DNA of 64,000 nucleotides from Craspedostauros australis. Lineage: Eukaryota > Bacillariophyta > Bacillariophyceae > Mastogloiales > Achnanthaceae. Location of the stretch: positions 558,001 through 622,000 of the forward strand of contig JAMXDE010000021.1 of NCBI GenBank assembly GCA_026770025.1, in the 5' to 3' direction. A program made the position numbers and the translations under genes. Shown one piece after another: positions 1 to 11,090 of the stretch. Position 1 is the first letter of the stretch. Each line of letters starts with the position of its first letter. The notes under the pieces were generated by a model. The model made no database searches. It had not been told where the DNA came from and was given only the letters and a program-made list of their open reading frames with translations.

Positions 1-1228
1 GGATGCCGAGAAAGAGACAGTCCTGCAACGACTGAGCAGTTCCAAACGCTTGCTCATGGCATCCGCTGATCTTGCTTCCACAGATGTCACAACTGGAGAA
101 ACCAAGGATGGCGAGATCCCCATCCCTCCTCGTTCTGGCGTCCCGCTCGAGCCAATCATCTCGATGGCCGAGGAAGAATGTGCCGAGGAAAATGACGACG
201 GAGAGGAGAGCGACATAATCGAGGTACCAACGCCAACATCATCCATCTACGACGATTTGGGTGGTGAAGGTGGTGGAATCAATGGACAGCAGACCGCTAA
301 GACGACACAATCTGTCTTCCGCGTGGAGAATCGTTTCACTCCGCCGACGACACCCCGGCGCAGTGCAGCGGATTACGTTTCACCACTCTCCAACAAGACT
401 GATCGCATGATGCTTTCCGACAACGGTGAGCTGAGCATGCCCGAGCTTTCCACCTCGCCTGCCACCTCGCTGTCCGATCCAGTGTACGTGAAGAAACGAT
501 CGAGATCCATGGACGACGACGACAACGACAACGTGAAGGAGACCAAGGAGGAGTTCGAATCGCCGAGGATGTGCAACGCTGATTCACGCGACTCGAGGCG
601 TGCAGTACTTTTGGTCGAGCACGAACGCGGAATCCCAATCGACGCGGACAACAGCAAGAGCGCACTCCAAGTGAATAGGCAGCTCTACCGCGCTCACCGC
701 CAGATGCGCATGGCCGTGCTGGATGCCTCGAAACGCTTCGAGGAGCAGCAGGCAAGGCACGCAAGAGAAGTGCTGATCGCCCAGAAGGAGGCCAGCGGTA
801 CGAAGAACCTGATACCCGCTGGTCTGGTGATGCGGCGCGGGCAGAACAAGCAGGTGTCGTCCGAGGCCGTGAGCTCGCTGCTCCAAGAGAATAGGACGCA
901 GCAGCAGAAGCTCGTGGAGGTGGCGAACAAGCGCGGTGGACGTGGCCGCCGAGCTCGCAAGAAGACCAAGTCTGACATGACAGACATGATGAAGAATCTG
1001 TCGCAGGAAGATCTCCGTGGTGAAGGCGGCTCGGGCCAATCCGATACCAACAACGCGGGTGGGCAGAACGCCACCTTCGCGCCACCGAGGCAAGCATCTC
1101 TGTCTACGCCCTTGGCGCCACTGATGGAGAATGCGGAACCAGAGGTGAGGGGCGCAACTGTGCCAGGAAACTTCCGACCTGTCAACGACCCATTCTCGTT
1201 CAACAGCCAGTTCCCAGTTGCTTCGTGA
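1..1228 (+). CDS. 3' end of an unrecognised, Ser/Asp/Glu-rich gene
   Basis: The frame is open from base 2 to a TGA at 1226-1228 (about 408 residues), so the gene enters from outside the window. I do not recognise the family. The first half is low-complexity, acidic and Ser/Pro-rich, with short Pro-directed SP/TP sites that look like disordered phospho-region (for example near 340-360 and 400-470). From about 660 to 800 the translation is charged and probably helical (Arg/Gln/Glu-rich, around HRQMRMAVLDASKRFEEQQ), and a very basic patch (GGRGRRARKKTK) lies near 940-970. It could be the regulatory tail of a kinase, channel or nuclear protein; nothing in the visible part decides this. Codon use and the long open frame make it a real coding end. 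No intron is seen in the visible part. Confidence 0.75.
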   Translation, partial: DAEKETVLQRLSSSKRLLMASADLASTDVTTGETKDGEIPIPPRSGVPLEPIISMAEEECAEENDDGEESDIIEVPTPTSSIYDDLGGEGGGINGQQTAKTTQSVFRVENRFTPPTTPRRSAADYVSPLSNKTDRMMLSDNGELSMPELSTSPATSLSDPVYVKKRSRSMDDDDNDNVKETKEEFESPRMCNADSRDSRRAVLLVEHERGIPIDADNSKSALQVNRQLYRAHRQMRMAVLDASKRFEEQQARHAREVLIAQKEASGTKNLIPAGLVMRRGQNKQVSSEAVSSLLQENRTQQQKLVEVANKRGGRGRRARKKTKSDMTDMMKNLSQEDLRGEGGSGQSDTNNAGGQNATFAPPRQASLSTPLAPLMENAEPEVRGATVPGNFRPVNDPFSFNSQFPVAS

Positions 1229-2225
1229 GTTGACTGTTTGTGGCAAAAGAAGGAGCAGGAGCAATGACAACATCGATTGTCTTCCATGACGCTCTGTACC
1301 TATGCACCATCAACGCAAAGCCGAGCAACAAACAACACAACACCAAACGACATGAACAAAGAAGCACTGAAGCGCATCCAGATAAAATAGTTATCATCAT
1401 CTGTACCAATACTCCTCGGTTTGCGCTGTACTTGTACGAGCTACTGTAGTTGATCCGGAGACGGGCACGGACACGGGACAAGGCAGAGTTTAGTTTACTC
1501 CACAGTATTCGTACTTGCGAGGATGATGTCTCTAGAGCAGAAAATGCAGCATCGGGCCTCTGCCGTTGTTCGGCGGAGCAGGAGCGTGGTAGATGCCTCC
1601 AAGAATTGGCGTCTTGAAGACATGATTGAAAGGAAGCGGTGCTCCAAAGAACATCATGCCACTATGATGCTGACCATGTGGCTTCTTGTGCTGTGCGATA
1701 TGTGGTTTGATGACGAATGGCAACAGATTTGCTAGAGTGTGCAGTAATTGAAAGGGCGTGGAGACGAATAGAGTTCTTTAGAGTAATGAAAGCGGCCCAT
1801 CGCATTGATTGTGCTTTGGGTTGTACAAGCATGGTATCAACGCCTTCAATGTTGCCGATGCTCGCGAAGAAGTATTTAACCGTTCTGCAAGTGTCGGTCC
1901 TTTGGTTGGTTAGCGCATGGATGTTTGATGCAGTTATTTGACAGAAGATGGATGCATGTATGCAGGGATGGGTGAATGGATGGAAGGTGGGTGCACGAGC
2001 ATGATAGCGCCATGCAATTCATGAAAGATATTGATTGCCGCGTTTCAGCCCTCGGGCAAGGTTGTTGGAACGGCCAACGCGCAGCAACCCTGCATGCGTA
2101 CGAGCAGGGCATTGTCGAGTAGAGTTGAGCAGAGTAGCTTAGAGTACGAGAATTGGAATGAAACATCGAAGGTTGTTGTGGTTGCCGCCGCCGCTGCGCT
2201 GTTGAAAGCCTGCTTTCTGAGCCTG
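1229..2225. other. Intergenic region, no gene seen
   Basis: About 1 kb between the 3' ends of two convergent genes. Short open frames occur on both strands but none has a protein-like composition or splice context. It probably holds the two 3' UTRs. Confidence 0.5.
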
Positions 2226-3114
2226 TCAGAGTTGAGGCGGCAAGCTGCGATCGGCAGTTCCTTGCAACGCATCCAATTCTTCTCGCAGCTGCCGCAGCTT
2301 CGCGACATTCTCCAACCGTGCATCGTTGTACTGGTTGGCGAGGTCAGCGCTGACATGCTGCAGATCTTCAATGAGGTCCAGGAAGGAGGCGTAGGTCTTT
2401 TCTACGGCCGCCTCCGCCACCTTCACCTCTTCGAGATAGTCTTGGCTCTGCTGCGCTTCCTGACAGTCGGATATGCACGAACGTGCTTCGCTGTACCATC
2501 TCTGCCATGGATGATGAGCGGGAAGAAGCATAAAGAAGGAGGTAGGGGGACGAAAGAGTGAATGGAAGAAGGAGTGAGAAAACAATCACATCAGCGAAGA
2601 ATCAGGGACCGCTCGTACGTAGGTACGGAAGCTCTAGACAGAGCTACGCTGGGAGGCATCAGTTGCCCTGCCACGGGGAGCGAAATTGTGGCATGGAGGT
2701 TTGTGCAACCCGAAGGCTCGCCATCCCCGACGTTGAATGCATGCACACACGAATGATGCCATCTATTACATCTTCAACAAGAGGGGGAGGAACGATCGAA
2801 CAACTCACCGCAAATGAATCGAGGCGCTTGTCGATGGTCTTGGCACCGATGAGAGATTTGTGCTCCTCATCGTCCCGATCAATTATCATCTTCTTGATGG
2901 CTTCTTTGACGAAATCGCCTGCGCAGGCGGTGTCCAGCTTGGGAACGGGTGCCTGCTTGACGGTGGTACTGCTGGAAAATTGGGTCACCGAAGTCTTCGT
3001 CGCGGGCCGATCGGTGCTTCCGAGGAGTGCGGCGAAGCAGCGGTGCTGTGCGGATGTGCGCAGGTGCGCCAATCGCCGGCTTGCACGAAGGATGTGATGG
3101 GATGCGGATTGCAT
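2226..3114 (-). CDS. Small mitochondrial-type coiled-coil protein, unknown function
   Basis: Two exons: 3114-2809 and 2501-2226, joined across an intron with a GTGAGT donor and a CAG acceptor, phase 0; 193 residues. The join reads LDSFA-RWYSEARSC without breaking frame. The N-terminus (MQSASHHILRASRRLAHLRT) is rich in Arg, Ser and Ala and has no acidic residue for about 35 residues, as in a mitochondrial presequence. The rest is a charged helical protein: a conserved-looking stretch around DRDDEEHKSLIGAKTIDKR, then a long heptad-like helix ending LRQLREELDALQ. I do not recognise the family. Mitochondrial import is inference from the leader only. The gene is transcribed in the same direction as importin beta, 1.5 kb away. 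Confidence 0.65.
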
Positions 3115-4616
3115 GGTGTGCTGATTGTCCTGGTTATGTCGCTACTGTGCTTGTGTTTGTGTGTCGATGGGATGCGATGGTATGGAGCTCCTTGTACAAT
3201 CGGTATAGAGCAACGGCAGCGCTGTTCCTGCTCTGCCAATGCGGGTCGAGTAGTATCGGATGGTGCAGCGCGCGGTGTGTTCGTCGTCCCTCGAAGTCTC
3301 CTCCCAAAGTGCAATCAAGCCTCTCTGTTCGCAAATTTTGTGGCTCAGCGAAGGGCGATGATGTCAAAGAGGCGAGAGAGAGAGAGATCAGGAGAAACGG
3401 TTTTGCGTGGTCCGCAGCACGTTGCAAGTTTTGCCCAGGATAGCCGCGTGTTTGGCGGTGTGTGGTGATGGTTCGGAGAGCATCGCGTCGAGAAGGCCAA
3501 TGCCTTCTCTGTTGGCGTTGGGCTGATGGGCATGTTCTTCCTCTGTCCATCGAACTTGTGGGTTTCATTCCAATGAGTCGATGCAATCTGTGTTGAAGAG
3601 GCGAGGTCGTGACTCCATTAACTAACATTCAATTCGTCTGTCTGTCTGTATGTTGGCACGTTTGCAGCTCATTTCATCATGTTGCATCACCGAACGAGGA
3701 CAACCTATCGGCGAAGAGAACAATACTTCACAGGTGGAGTACACCTTGGTGCCATCGTGCCAACAAATAGCACATGAGGACCATGCATCGAAGCGACAGA
3801 ATTACATTATGCAATCACTGCCTTTACGGCGTAGTGTTGTCAAGATCTCATTGTTCTATCTATGGTGCTTAGTGGGTTTGTCCCTGGTTTGCTTTGCTGT
3901 TGTTGGCATCCCTCGTTGCTTCGTGCAGTGTGCGTGCAAGGTGATCTCATTTTGCGATTGTTTGGATCGCCTCGCGTCTACTCTGCTGCCATTGACCGAG
4001 TTGATGCACCAGCGTGGACCACGTTCCCGCGCAACCAGCTATCATACTTCAGCATGGTAGTGTACCGTACCGGACCGTGTGGAATGGAAATGGGGGTACG
4101 AGCAACCCTGCCACAGTTGTCTGATATTTCTGTCACAAGCAACGTTTGCGGATGTAGTCAAGTGCACCCGCAGCAGCGGCGACAGGTCGCTTGCAGGATG
4201 TGTGCCGTGGTCTTTGCTGGAGGCACGTGCGGTCGCACAGACGAGAGGAATGCAGCAAGTAGCGTTGCAATCCTGCCTCTCACGCCGCATCATGCCAATA
4301 GGATTGGGATTGGGTTGCTGTGGTGTCCACCGAGTCAAGCTGCATGCATCGAGGTGAATTTAGCATCCACCTTGTTTGCGAAGCTTGACTCCGCGGAGAC
4401 CTTGTGCAACGCCGTGATATTTGTGATTGTGGTTGTTGTCGTTGTTCAATATTGCTATCATGATCATCCTGTCGGTGTTCGACTGTGCCCGGTGCACGAG
4501 CTGGAGGATAATGCTCCTCAGTTGGTTTGCCCCCATTGAAGCTGATAGATGCCTTGTTCGACTTTGGAGCATGATGCTTCGTCCCGCCGTCGCGCCATGG
4601 CATCGAATAGTACGCT
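3115..4616. other. Intergenic region, no gene seen
   Basis: About 1.5 kb holding the promoter side of the small mitochondrial-type gene and the 3' side of importin beta. Open frames of up to 225 codons (3862-4539, +) are rich in Cys and Trp and have no recognisable domain. A short GA run lies at about 3370-3388. Confidence 0.5.
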
Positions 4617-7600
4617 CTACGCATCGATAATCCCCTTCGCCCAGTTGGCGGTTTCGGCCAGAGATGGATCGCCGGATGTAATCGCAGCTTGCAGCATGGG
4701 CTGCACGAACGGCTGCTGCTTCAGCGACTGCTTCACCTCGGGACCGAAGAGCTGGGCGATGTCGCCAAGAAGGCCGACTGCCTTGTTGAGCACGAAGTCG
4801 TCGCGAACGGTGCTTTCCGTGATATTTTTGAGGAAGTTAGAGACGTTGCCGAGGAATGGAGCGAACTGTCCGAGACAGTTGCCGTCCCTCAGTCCCTGGA
4901 TGATGCCAATGTAGGCTTCCAGTATGCTTTCGTGCAGCTGGTTGAAGTATTCCACCAAGTCCTCGTCGTCGGCAGGGGCGGATGTTTGCGCTGCCTGCAT
5001 GAGCAGCATCCCGGAGAGCTGCAGGTAGGGCTGGTAGGCACCGCCGATGGCCAAGGCGATATCTCCGAAGCAAGACAGCACAGGTGGCTTCACGCTTCTG
5101 TGAATCGCAGTGTCTTTCAGGGAGTCAAGGAGTGCGTGCATGATTTCGTCGCAATACGGTTGGATCTGTCCCTCGATCGCGCGGCTGACGTCTCCCACGG
5201 TGGAGACAGCGACGATGCAGAGTTGGTAGGCTTGGAAGTTGCGGAGCCCGGCGATGAGGAATGGCTTCAGCGCAGACATGTATCGCTGCATGACCCAAAC
5301 GTACGATGACGAGGAGAAATGGCGGTCATGTCGAGCCATTGCAACGAAGGGAGCGGAATGGAATGGAATGGAGCGAAAACAGATGGTGTAAGACATGAGG
5401 ATGCAAAGAAATGTGGAGTGGTGTATTGCACAGGTCCATTCATTGCACAGGTCCATTGAACAAATTGGAACCAAGCAGATCGATTGCTTCGTCACACCAG
5501 AGAGAAGTGCGAAACGACCAAGGTTTGACACAAGCCAGATATTTGTCACAACGTACCGCAAAGTCTGCCTCGAGGCAATCCGCAACAGCCGAGACGGCAG
5601 CGAACGCTTCGACGTGGGAGCTGGCGTTCTTGGATTGCAGGACGCGGAGCAAGTTCTCCATGACCTTGTCGGTGAGTGGAACGAGAGCCTCCTTGTCGAT
5701 CTTTTGGAAGAGAACCTGGATGATGGCGCAGAGGAGGCCTTGAATCTGACTCTTCTTCTCAATTTCGGAAGCATCCAATGCCTCCATCGCGAAAGTGGCG
5801 TTGAGCCTGTCGATCATGGCTGGGAGGAGCTGGGTGAGAAGGGGCTTGACATCAGCGGCGGAGTTGGCGATGAGTGCGGACATGGCCTCCATGGCAGTCA
5901 CGCGCAGCTTCAATTCATCGGCGTCTGGTCGGTCGCACACCTGGATGAGAGTTTGGAGCAGCTGCTGCATGAAGCGCGACATGAGGTTGGTCTGTTCGTC
6001 GCTTCCCGTAGCTTCGGCGACAGCAGTGGAAAGGTTGCTGATGGCTGTGCATGCCTGGGAGGCGACGCGTGGTGGGCCCTCGCCGCACATGGCGATCAGG
6101 GCCTGCATGAGGGTATCGAACATGTCCTGCGGGACGCTCTGGGCGTGTAAGAGACAGATGCGGGCGATGCAGTGCACCGCAGTGTCGCGGACGATAAGAT
6201 TCGGGTCCTTGAACATCGTCAGGAGCATAGGGATTGAGGACGAGACGTACTTGCCGATGCTGGACGAGGATGGTCCATCGAGCATGCTTGTGAACGCCAT
6301 GACGGCGGCATCCCGGAGGCGCCAGTTCTCATTCTGGATGTTCTGCTCCACGAATGGCATGAGCACCGGAACGATCTCATCTTCGACGGTTTGACTCACG
6401 AGCGTCAAACAAATGTGTCCCGCCATGTGGAGGTTGAATGTGTCATCATCAAGCTCCTCCTCTTGCTTGGTGAGGGTGTCTGTGAGGATTGGCACCAGGT
6501 GCTGCAGCGCGGCGTTGACGTATCGCATGCTCGCCTGCTCAGGCGCGAGTCCCTGCTCGGCGCGGTCGGCGGCTTCGTCCATGAGGTACTGCTCCGTCTC
6601 GCACAACGACGACCAAAATTCAATGGCTGCCTTGGCGACGTCCTCCTCGTCGTTTTTGATGGTGTCCGTTGTGAGTTCGTAAACCTTCGTCATGTACTCC
6701 TGGATGTGGCCGTAGTATTGGACGGCCACCTGGACGATGCAGTCGTAGGCCATGCTGCGGACTCCTGCGTGCTGGGATCGGGTCGCCTCGCACACCGTGT
6801 TCATGATGGCATCGCGCTCTCCCTTGCGCTCCATGTTCCTGGAACAGAATCCGAGAGAGTTCCTCAAGGCAGCCGCCGCGGCCAGGCGCTGCTTGTCAGA
6901 TCTGGTGGCCTGGATGCCGTCCACGATAGTGGTGAGCATCTGGTTGGTGGTCTCCTCCGAGATTTCTGGCACGCCCACGAGGCCAGCAATTCGTTCACAG
7001 GTGTATCCCAAGCATTCCAGGGTGGCGACTTTGGTTGGTTCCGAGAATTGCGTTCCCGTGACGTTCTCCAGGAGGGTGGCGACGAAGGCAGGCCATTCGT
7101 TGAAGGGAAGTTCGACGGATGCCACCTCGGCACCAGCAACGGCAGCATAATGCGGTATCTGCAGCTCCGGACTTCGCATGGCCATCAGCAGGGCCTGCTT
7201 GACGTTGTTGCGCACTGTCGGGTCGAGCTGCTTCCAGCGGTTGTGCTTTTCATCCTGCAGGGCGTCGTCCTTGGCGGCAAGGTGATTCTTGAGCATCAAG
7301 GCGGCGAGAACTCGGGCATTCGGCGGCTTTCCCTCGGTGGCGAGCTCGGCTGCAAGTTGCTGCGCCAAGCCTGGGTAATCTCTCTGCTCATGCTCCTTCA
7401 GGGCTTGCTCGGCCTGCTTGTCTGCGCAATGAACCCATTTTTGAATGCAGTATGGGTGTGGGTGATGGTGTGGGCGTAGGTGGTGGATGGGCGAGTAAAA
7501 ACGTGAGATCATGTCCGAGTTCACATCCGCCGCCACATCCAGAGTGGGGATGTTGAGGTGGTGTTCCAAAAAAGAACCAGGTGCAGGAGTGGGGCAAGAT

Positions 7601-7862
7601 GGTGGTGAGTGCACTCGCATTGCATTGAATTGCATTGTGTTGCGCTGGAGAGTGCAGTTATATGCACTAGCACTCGTCCAAACCCAGCCAAAATGCATGC
7701 ATCATTGCCAAGGCGACGCCATCACATCCAACATCCTCACTGCAATGACAAGAATAACAGCGACGATGACGACGACGATGATGACGACACTGTGCGTGTT
7801 GCTTCAAGAGTGAACGTACCGGCCTGGGATGCTCGGACGAGCAACGAACTGAGGTCTGCCAT
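4617..7862 (-). CDS. KPNB1: Importin subunit beta-1 (karyopherin beta)
   Basis: Nuclear import receptor that binds importin alpha or cargo, nucleoporins and Ran-GTP through stacked HEAT repeats. Three exons: 7862-7820, 7421-5557 and 5285-4617 (858 residues), close to the usual ~870. Exon 1 codes only for MADLSSLLVRASQA and one base; the join gives ADKQAEQALKEHEQRDYP, the importin N-terminal helix. The second join gives EADFARYMSALKPFL, matching the family's block before GLRNFQAYQLC. Characteristic segments are LAALMLKNHLAAKD (residues about 45-60), ECLGYTCERI, SRNMERKGERDAIM and EFWSSLCETEQ. Introns are 398 and 271 bp, GT-AG. The gene diverges from the mitochondrial-type gene at 8833. Long open frames on the plus strand here are antisense shadows. 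Confidence 0.95.
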
Positions 7863-8832
7863 GGTGTACAAGAAAAAGCCTGTCGCAAGCACTCGCAAGT
7901 ATGGACGGAGGGGTTAGCGGGTGGTTCGTTTGTTGTTTAGCGCGCGGAGATCTTTGGTGAGCCCAGGGGTTATGGTGTTATCATGCGCTGCTGTTGGTTG
8001 CTGCGGAGCTTTGGTTGTGTCAATGAGGGGTGAATTGGTGGATTGGTTGGATTGACAGAGAGGTATAGAGTTTCGATGCTGGGTGTTGCCATGCAGATGG
8101 CGAGCAAGCGGATCGTTGCTACTCTCTCTCTCTGCTTTCTGCCTCTTTCCTGTTGTCCTCTTCTTGGCCCATCTCCTCTCCGCTCGTTGGTCGCATCCAT
8201 GCCACATCGCGTCGTGTTGGGCACAAACCCGCCACGGAGCACATGTCCACGCTGAATCTTGGTGGCGTTGTCCCGTGTCATGCAACACAACACAAGACGA
8301 GAGTGTGGTAACGGTTGCCATCCGCGCGTCGCGCTGTTGTGATTGTGTTTGCGCAAACCCGTCACACGATTTTGAGGTGGGAGTTCAACGTTACAATAAC
8401 GCCTTTTCAATTCAAATAGACCAATCCGTCTGTCTGTCCATGCGTCAGAATGATCTCTCGACCACGAACCTGTCCAAATCGTGGCTTTCGCGATTCGAAC
8501 CATAACGGTTTCTTAACCTGTGTTCGGAACTCAACAGAGCTCCAAATGAAATCGATTGGGTCAAATGAAGTCTGACGAAAAGTACGCAAACAGCCCCATC
8601 GTGGATCGCAACACCAACACGGCAGAGAAAGGGACGTCCACGCCGCGACGATGGCGGAGAAGACGGCAGCAACAGGATGGCGGGACGAAAGAACGGCAGC
8701 GGTTGATGTTGTGTGCCTTGCGTGCCAACAGCACCAGCTCCAACACCCATCAGACGAATCAGAACCAAGAGCAACACCAGAGTATCATCCATCACCCATC
8801 ACCCACACTCTCTAGCTTGCCACCAATCCAAC
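7863..8832. other. Divergent intergenic region
   Basis: About 970 bp between the starts of importin beta (-) and the mitochondrial-type gene (+), so both promoters probably lie here. A CT-rich stretch (about 8118-8155) is the only compositional feature. No coding sequence is supported. Confidence 0.5.
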
Positions 8833-9916
8833 ATGCTTTCCAGACGAGTTACTTCCGCTGTCGCCCGCAGGGCGGTGCAATACCGCGCCTTTGCGCAAAA
8901 GGCAGAAGAGGAGGTCACAGCGGCAGCCACAACCACTGACGGCAAGACGGAGCTCACCGAACCTCGCGCCGTCCACAAGGAGGAGGCCGCCGGGATCAAG
9001 GGCGCCGTCAAGTCGTCCGACGAGACCATGATGCCATGGCGAGGATGGTTCGACGCCTACCTCAAGGAGAAGCTCGGCGATGAGAGGCACAAGGCCCTCA
9101 AGGACACCTTCTACTTCGAGCCGGACGATCCGTTCAACCTGCAGCAGGTGCCCAACCCCAACACCAAGATCCCCATCAGCAACGACGGGGAGGAGGCCGC
9201 CTTCCGACAGGCGTCGCCAGGATCGCAGCCACCCGTCGACGTGCCCACTCTGGGTCTCGACGAGGATCCTTACGACTCCGGCTACTTCAAGAAGGACACG
9301 CGCCGACGATACGAGGATCCGGAATTCCCCAACCGCGAGGTGGAGCGCATCAAGCTAGAGATGCTCGATCCCAACGATCCGGAGGTGCAGGAGGCCAAGG
9401 AGAAGCTCGAGGCGGGACCCCTGTCCTCCAAGGGAAACAAGGGAGTCTTCGCCACGGGACCATCCGATTTTGATCCGTCCGGTCTTCGTGCCAACATGAG
9501 CGTCACCCCTGCTGCTTTGGAGAAGTCTCTGGATTCCCACATGCCAAATCATGTAAGTTCAATGGCGCATGTTGCTGGCGAATGGTGTATTGTGAATGCT
9601 ACATTGTTGTGTGATTGTCCGTGATGTGCAGAGCACTCTCACCGCCCCATGCAACAAGCAACAACCACATATCTGACGAACTTGCTTTTCGTATCATTCT
9701 GCCTACTCCTATTGGTAAACTCTTGCTCATTATCATACTCGATATTCGATGCTCCCTTCCGCATCATGCCTGTCATGCCGCTCGCAGCTTCCTGAGCCAG
9801 TATGGAAGAAGGACGAGTCAGCTGCCGTCCAATGGTACAAGGACCGCGATCTTCCAGTCCCACCTGGCAAGGCCTTCAACTTTGTGCGCAGAGAGCGCCG
9901 TGTTGCTCGCTGGTAA
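8833..9916 (+). CDS. Mitochondrial-type protein of unknown family
   Basis: Two exons, 8833-9552 and 9788-9916, phase 0, with a GTAAGT donor and GCAG acceptor (235-bp intron); 282 residues. The ATG at 8833 is chosen because it opens a classic mitochondrial presequence (MLSRRVTSAVARRAVQYRAF). An upstream in-frame extension looks non-coding. After a Thr/Glu/Ala linker comes a well-structured middle part: MMPWRGWFDAYLKEKLG (about residues 66-82), FYFEPDDPFNLQQVPNPNT (about 94-112), then DPYDSGYFKKDTRRRYEDPEFPN. The short second exon adds a Trp-rich basic tail (LPEPVWKKDESAAVQWYKDR...RRERRVARW). The layout recalls accessory subunits of respiratory complexes or mitoribosomes, but I cannot assign a family. 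It converges with the proteasome-like gene downstream. Confidence 0.8.
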
Positions 9917-10229
9917 ACAAGCAGCTTCATTTTTCAGTCGCGATGAATGCCATGAGAATAGAGCAGAGTACTCTCAGATTCTATTAGCGTAGCACAGCAC
10001 GATCACACGAGCTTCAACTTCTACACTATTTGCTTGTGTTTGCGATTGCACTCGTATCTTGGTCATCCTCCGAGTACCATCGACTGTATTCGTTTGTGGG
10101 ATGTTGTGTCCATCTGTACCTTGAAGCGCAATGCTCTATTTGCACTCTGTAGTCCATTGCTGAGCCTCAAGACAATGCCTCCCATCCATCCATCGATCTA
10201 TCCATCCATCCATCGATCTAGCCATTCAT
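9917..10229. other. Convergent 3' intergenic region
   Basis: 313 bp between two convergent genes. Its right end is the tetranucleotide repeat described separately; otherwise nothing is seen. Confidence 0.5.
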
Positions 10230-10241
10230 TCATTCATTCAC
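10178..10241. repeat. (CATC)n / (CATT)n tetranucleotide repeat
   Basis: Runs of CATC broken by GATCTA, then CATT repeats. The last units overlap the stop codon of the proteasome-like gene on the minus strand, so its last codons read through the repeat (VNE then stop). Confidence 0.85.
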
Positions 10242-11090
10242 AATCGCACCATTCCGCCAAACCGCAACATCTCGATCAATGCCATTCGAGGATACGATCT
10301 CAATCTGAAGTCGGGTGCCATCCTTCGGCTCTAGGCTTGAACAGAGCATGTCCAGTAAGTGCTGTCGCAACTCGGGAGTCGCGAGTCCGCCAATAGTAGT
10401 CGTTGCCTTGTCTCGTCGCAGCTTGTCAGTGAGCAGCGCGCAGTCCCTGCCAACACATCCGAATGAATCGTTTGCAGTATCCTGTCCCGCACCTGCATCA
10501 CTTGCCACGAAGTTGACCAGCACCCGCCCCGACGGCTCAACGGTCAGAATCGGCGAATGCGGCGACACGATGAGCGTCTGGATGCCCAGAGGCCGCGCCC
10601 ATGCCAGCTTCTCGCGTTCGACGCTGGATTGCCATTCCTTCTTGGGATCATCGCCGAACATGCCTCCGTGCAACCGCGCCACGAGATACGACACGGCGCT
10701 CGCATCGATGTGATGATCGTACCGTTCCCAAATCTGCTTCGCATGATCGCGGACCTGATGCAGCAGCCATGTGGCGTCGCCTTTGATGCCGGTGCAGCAC
10801 AGCACGACCGGGTCGGCATCGCCGCAGGGGATTGTCACGGTCTGCGCCACGGGACGATCCCCCATGGATACCACGACGACGGCATCATCGACGTGGGAGT
10901 AGGCCGCGACGATGGGTCGCCCGTACCGCACGGCGGCCTCGCGGGCATGGCGCAGTTGGACGGAGTTGCCGAACTCATCGAGCGCCCGCACGGAGGTGTA
11001 CGGTGTTGATGCTTCGCATCGGAACAGCATGCATTGCAGCAGCACGGCAAGAAGTAACGCGCGCACTGCGTGTGCAATTGGTGATGTCAT
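10230..11090 (-). CDS. Proteasome alpha-subunit-like protein with a signal peptide
   Basis: Single exon, 286 residues from the ATG at 11090; two codons further upstream is only a GTG. The N-terminus is a strong signal peptide: basic start, hydrophobic core ALLLAVLLQCMLF (about residues 11-23) and a likely cleavage after CEAS. The mature part aligns by eye with 20S proteasome alpha subunits: ALDEFGNSVQLRHAREAAVRYGRPIVAA corresponds to the family's 'G-x-l-x-Q-v-E-Y-A-x-x-A-v-x-x-G' block, and CCTGIKGDATWLLHQVRDHA to 'x-G-x-x-x-D-x-x-x-l'. Ntn-hydrolase fold is therefore likely. It has no N-terminal catalytic Thr block, as expected for an alpha-type chain. The signal peptide is odd, because ordinary proteasome subunits are cytosolic. 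It may act in the secretory pathway or, if this is a diatom-like alga, in a plastid-surrounding compartment (inference). Confidence 0.7.
   Translation of the reverse strand: MTSPIAHAVRALLLAVLLQCMLFRCEASTPYTSVRALDEFGNSVQLRHAREAAVRYGRPIVAAYSHVDDAVVVVSMGDRPVAQTVTIPCGDADPVVLCCTGIKGDATWLLHQVRDHAKQIWERYDHHIDASAVSYLVARLHGGMFGDDPKKEWQSSVEREKLAWARPLGIQTLIVSPHSPILTVEPSGRVLVNFVASDAGAGQDTANDSFGCVGRDCALLTDKLRRDKATTTIGGLATPELRQHLLDMLCSSLEPKDGTRLQIEIVSSNGIDRDVAVWRNGAIVNE

Noticed and set aside
3862-4539. 225-codon plus-strand open frame
   Set aside because: Cys/Val/Trp-rich, no domain, no splice logic; lies in an intergenic region.
4689-7479. Long plus-strand open frames (up to 362 codons) across the importin beta gene
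   Set aside because: They mirror the importin codons on the opposite strand, and their translations are His/Val/Gly-rich with no domain; antisense shadows.
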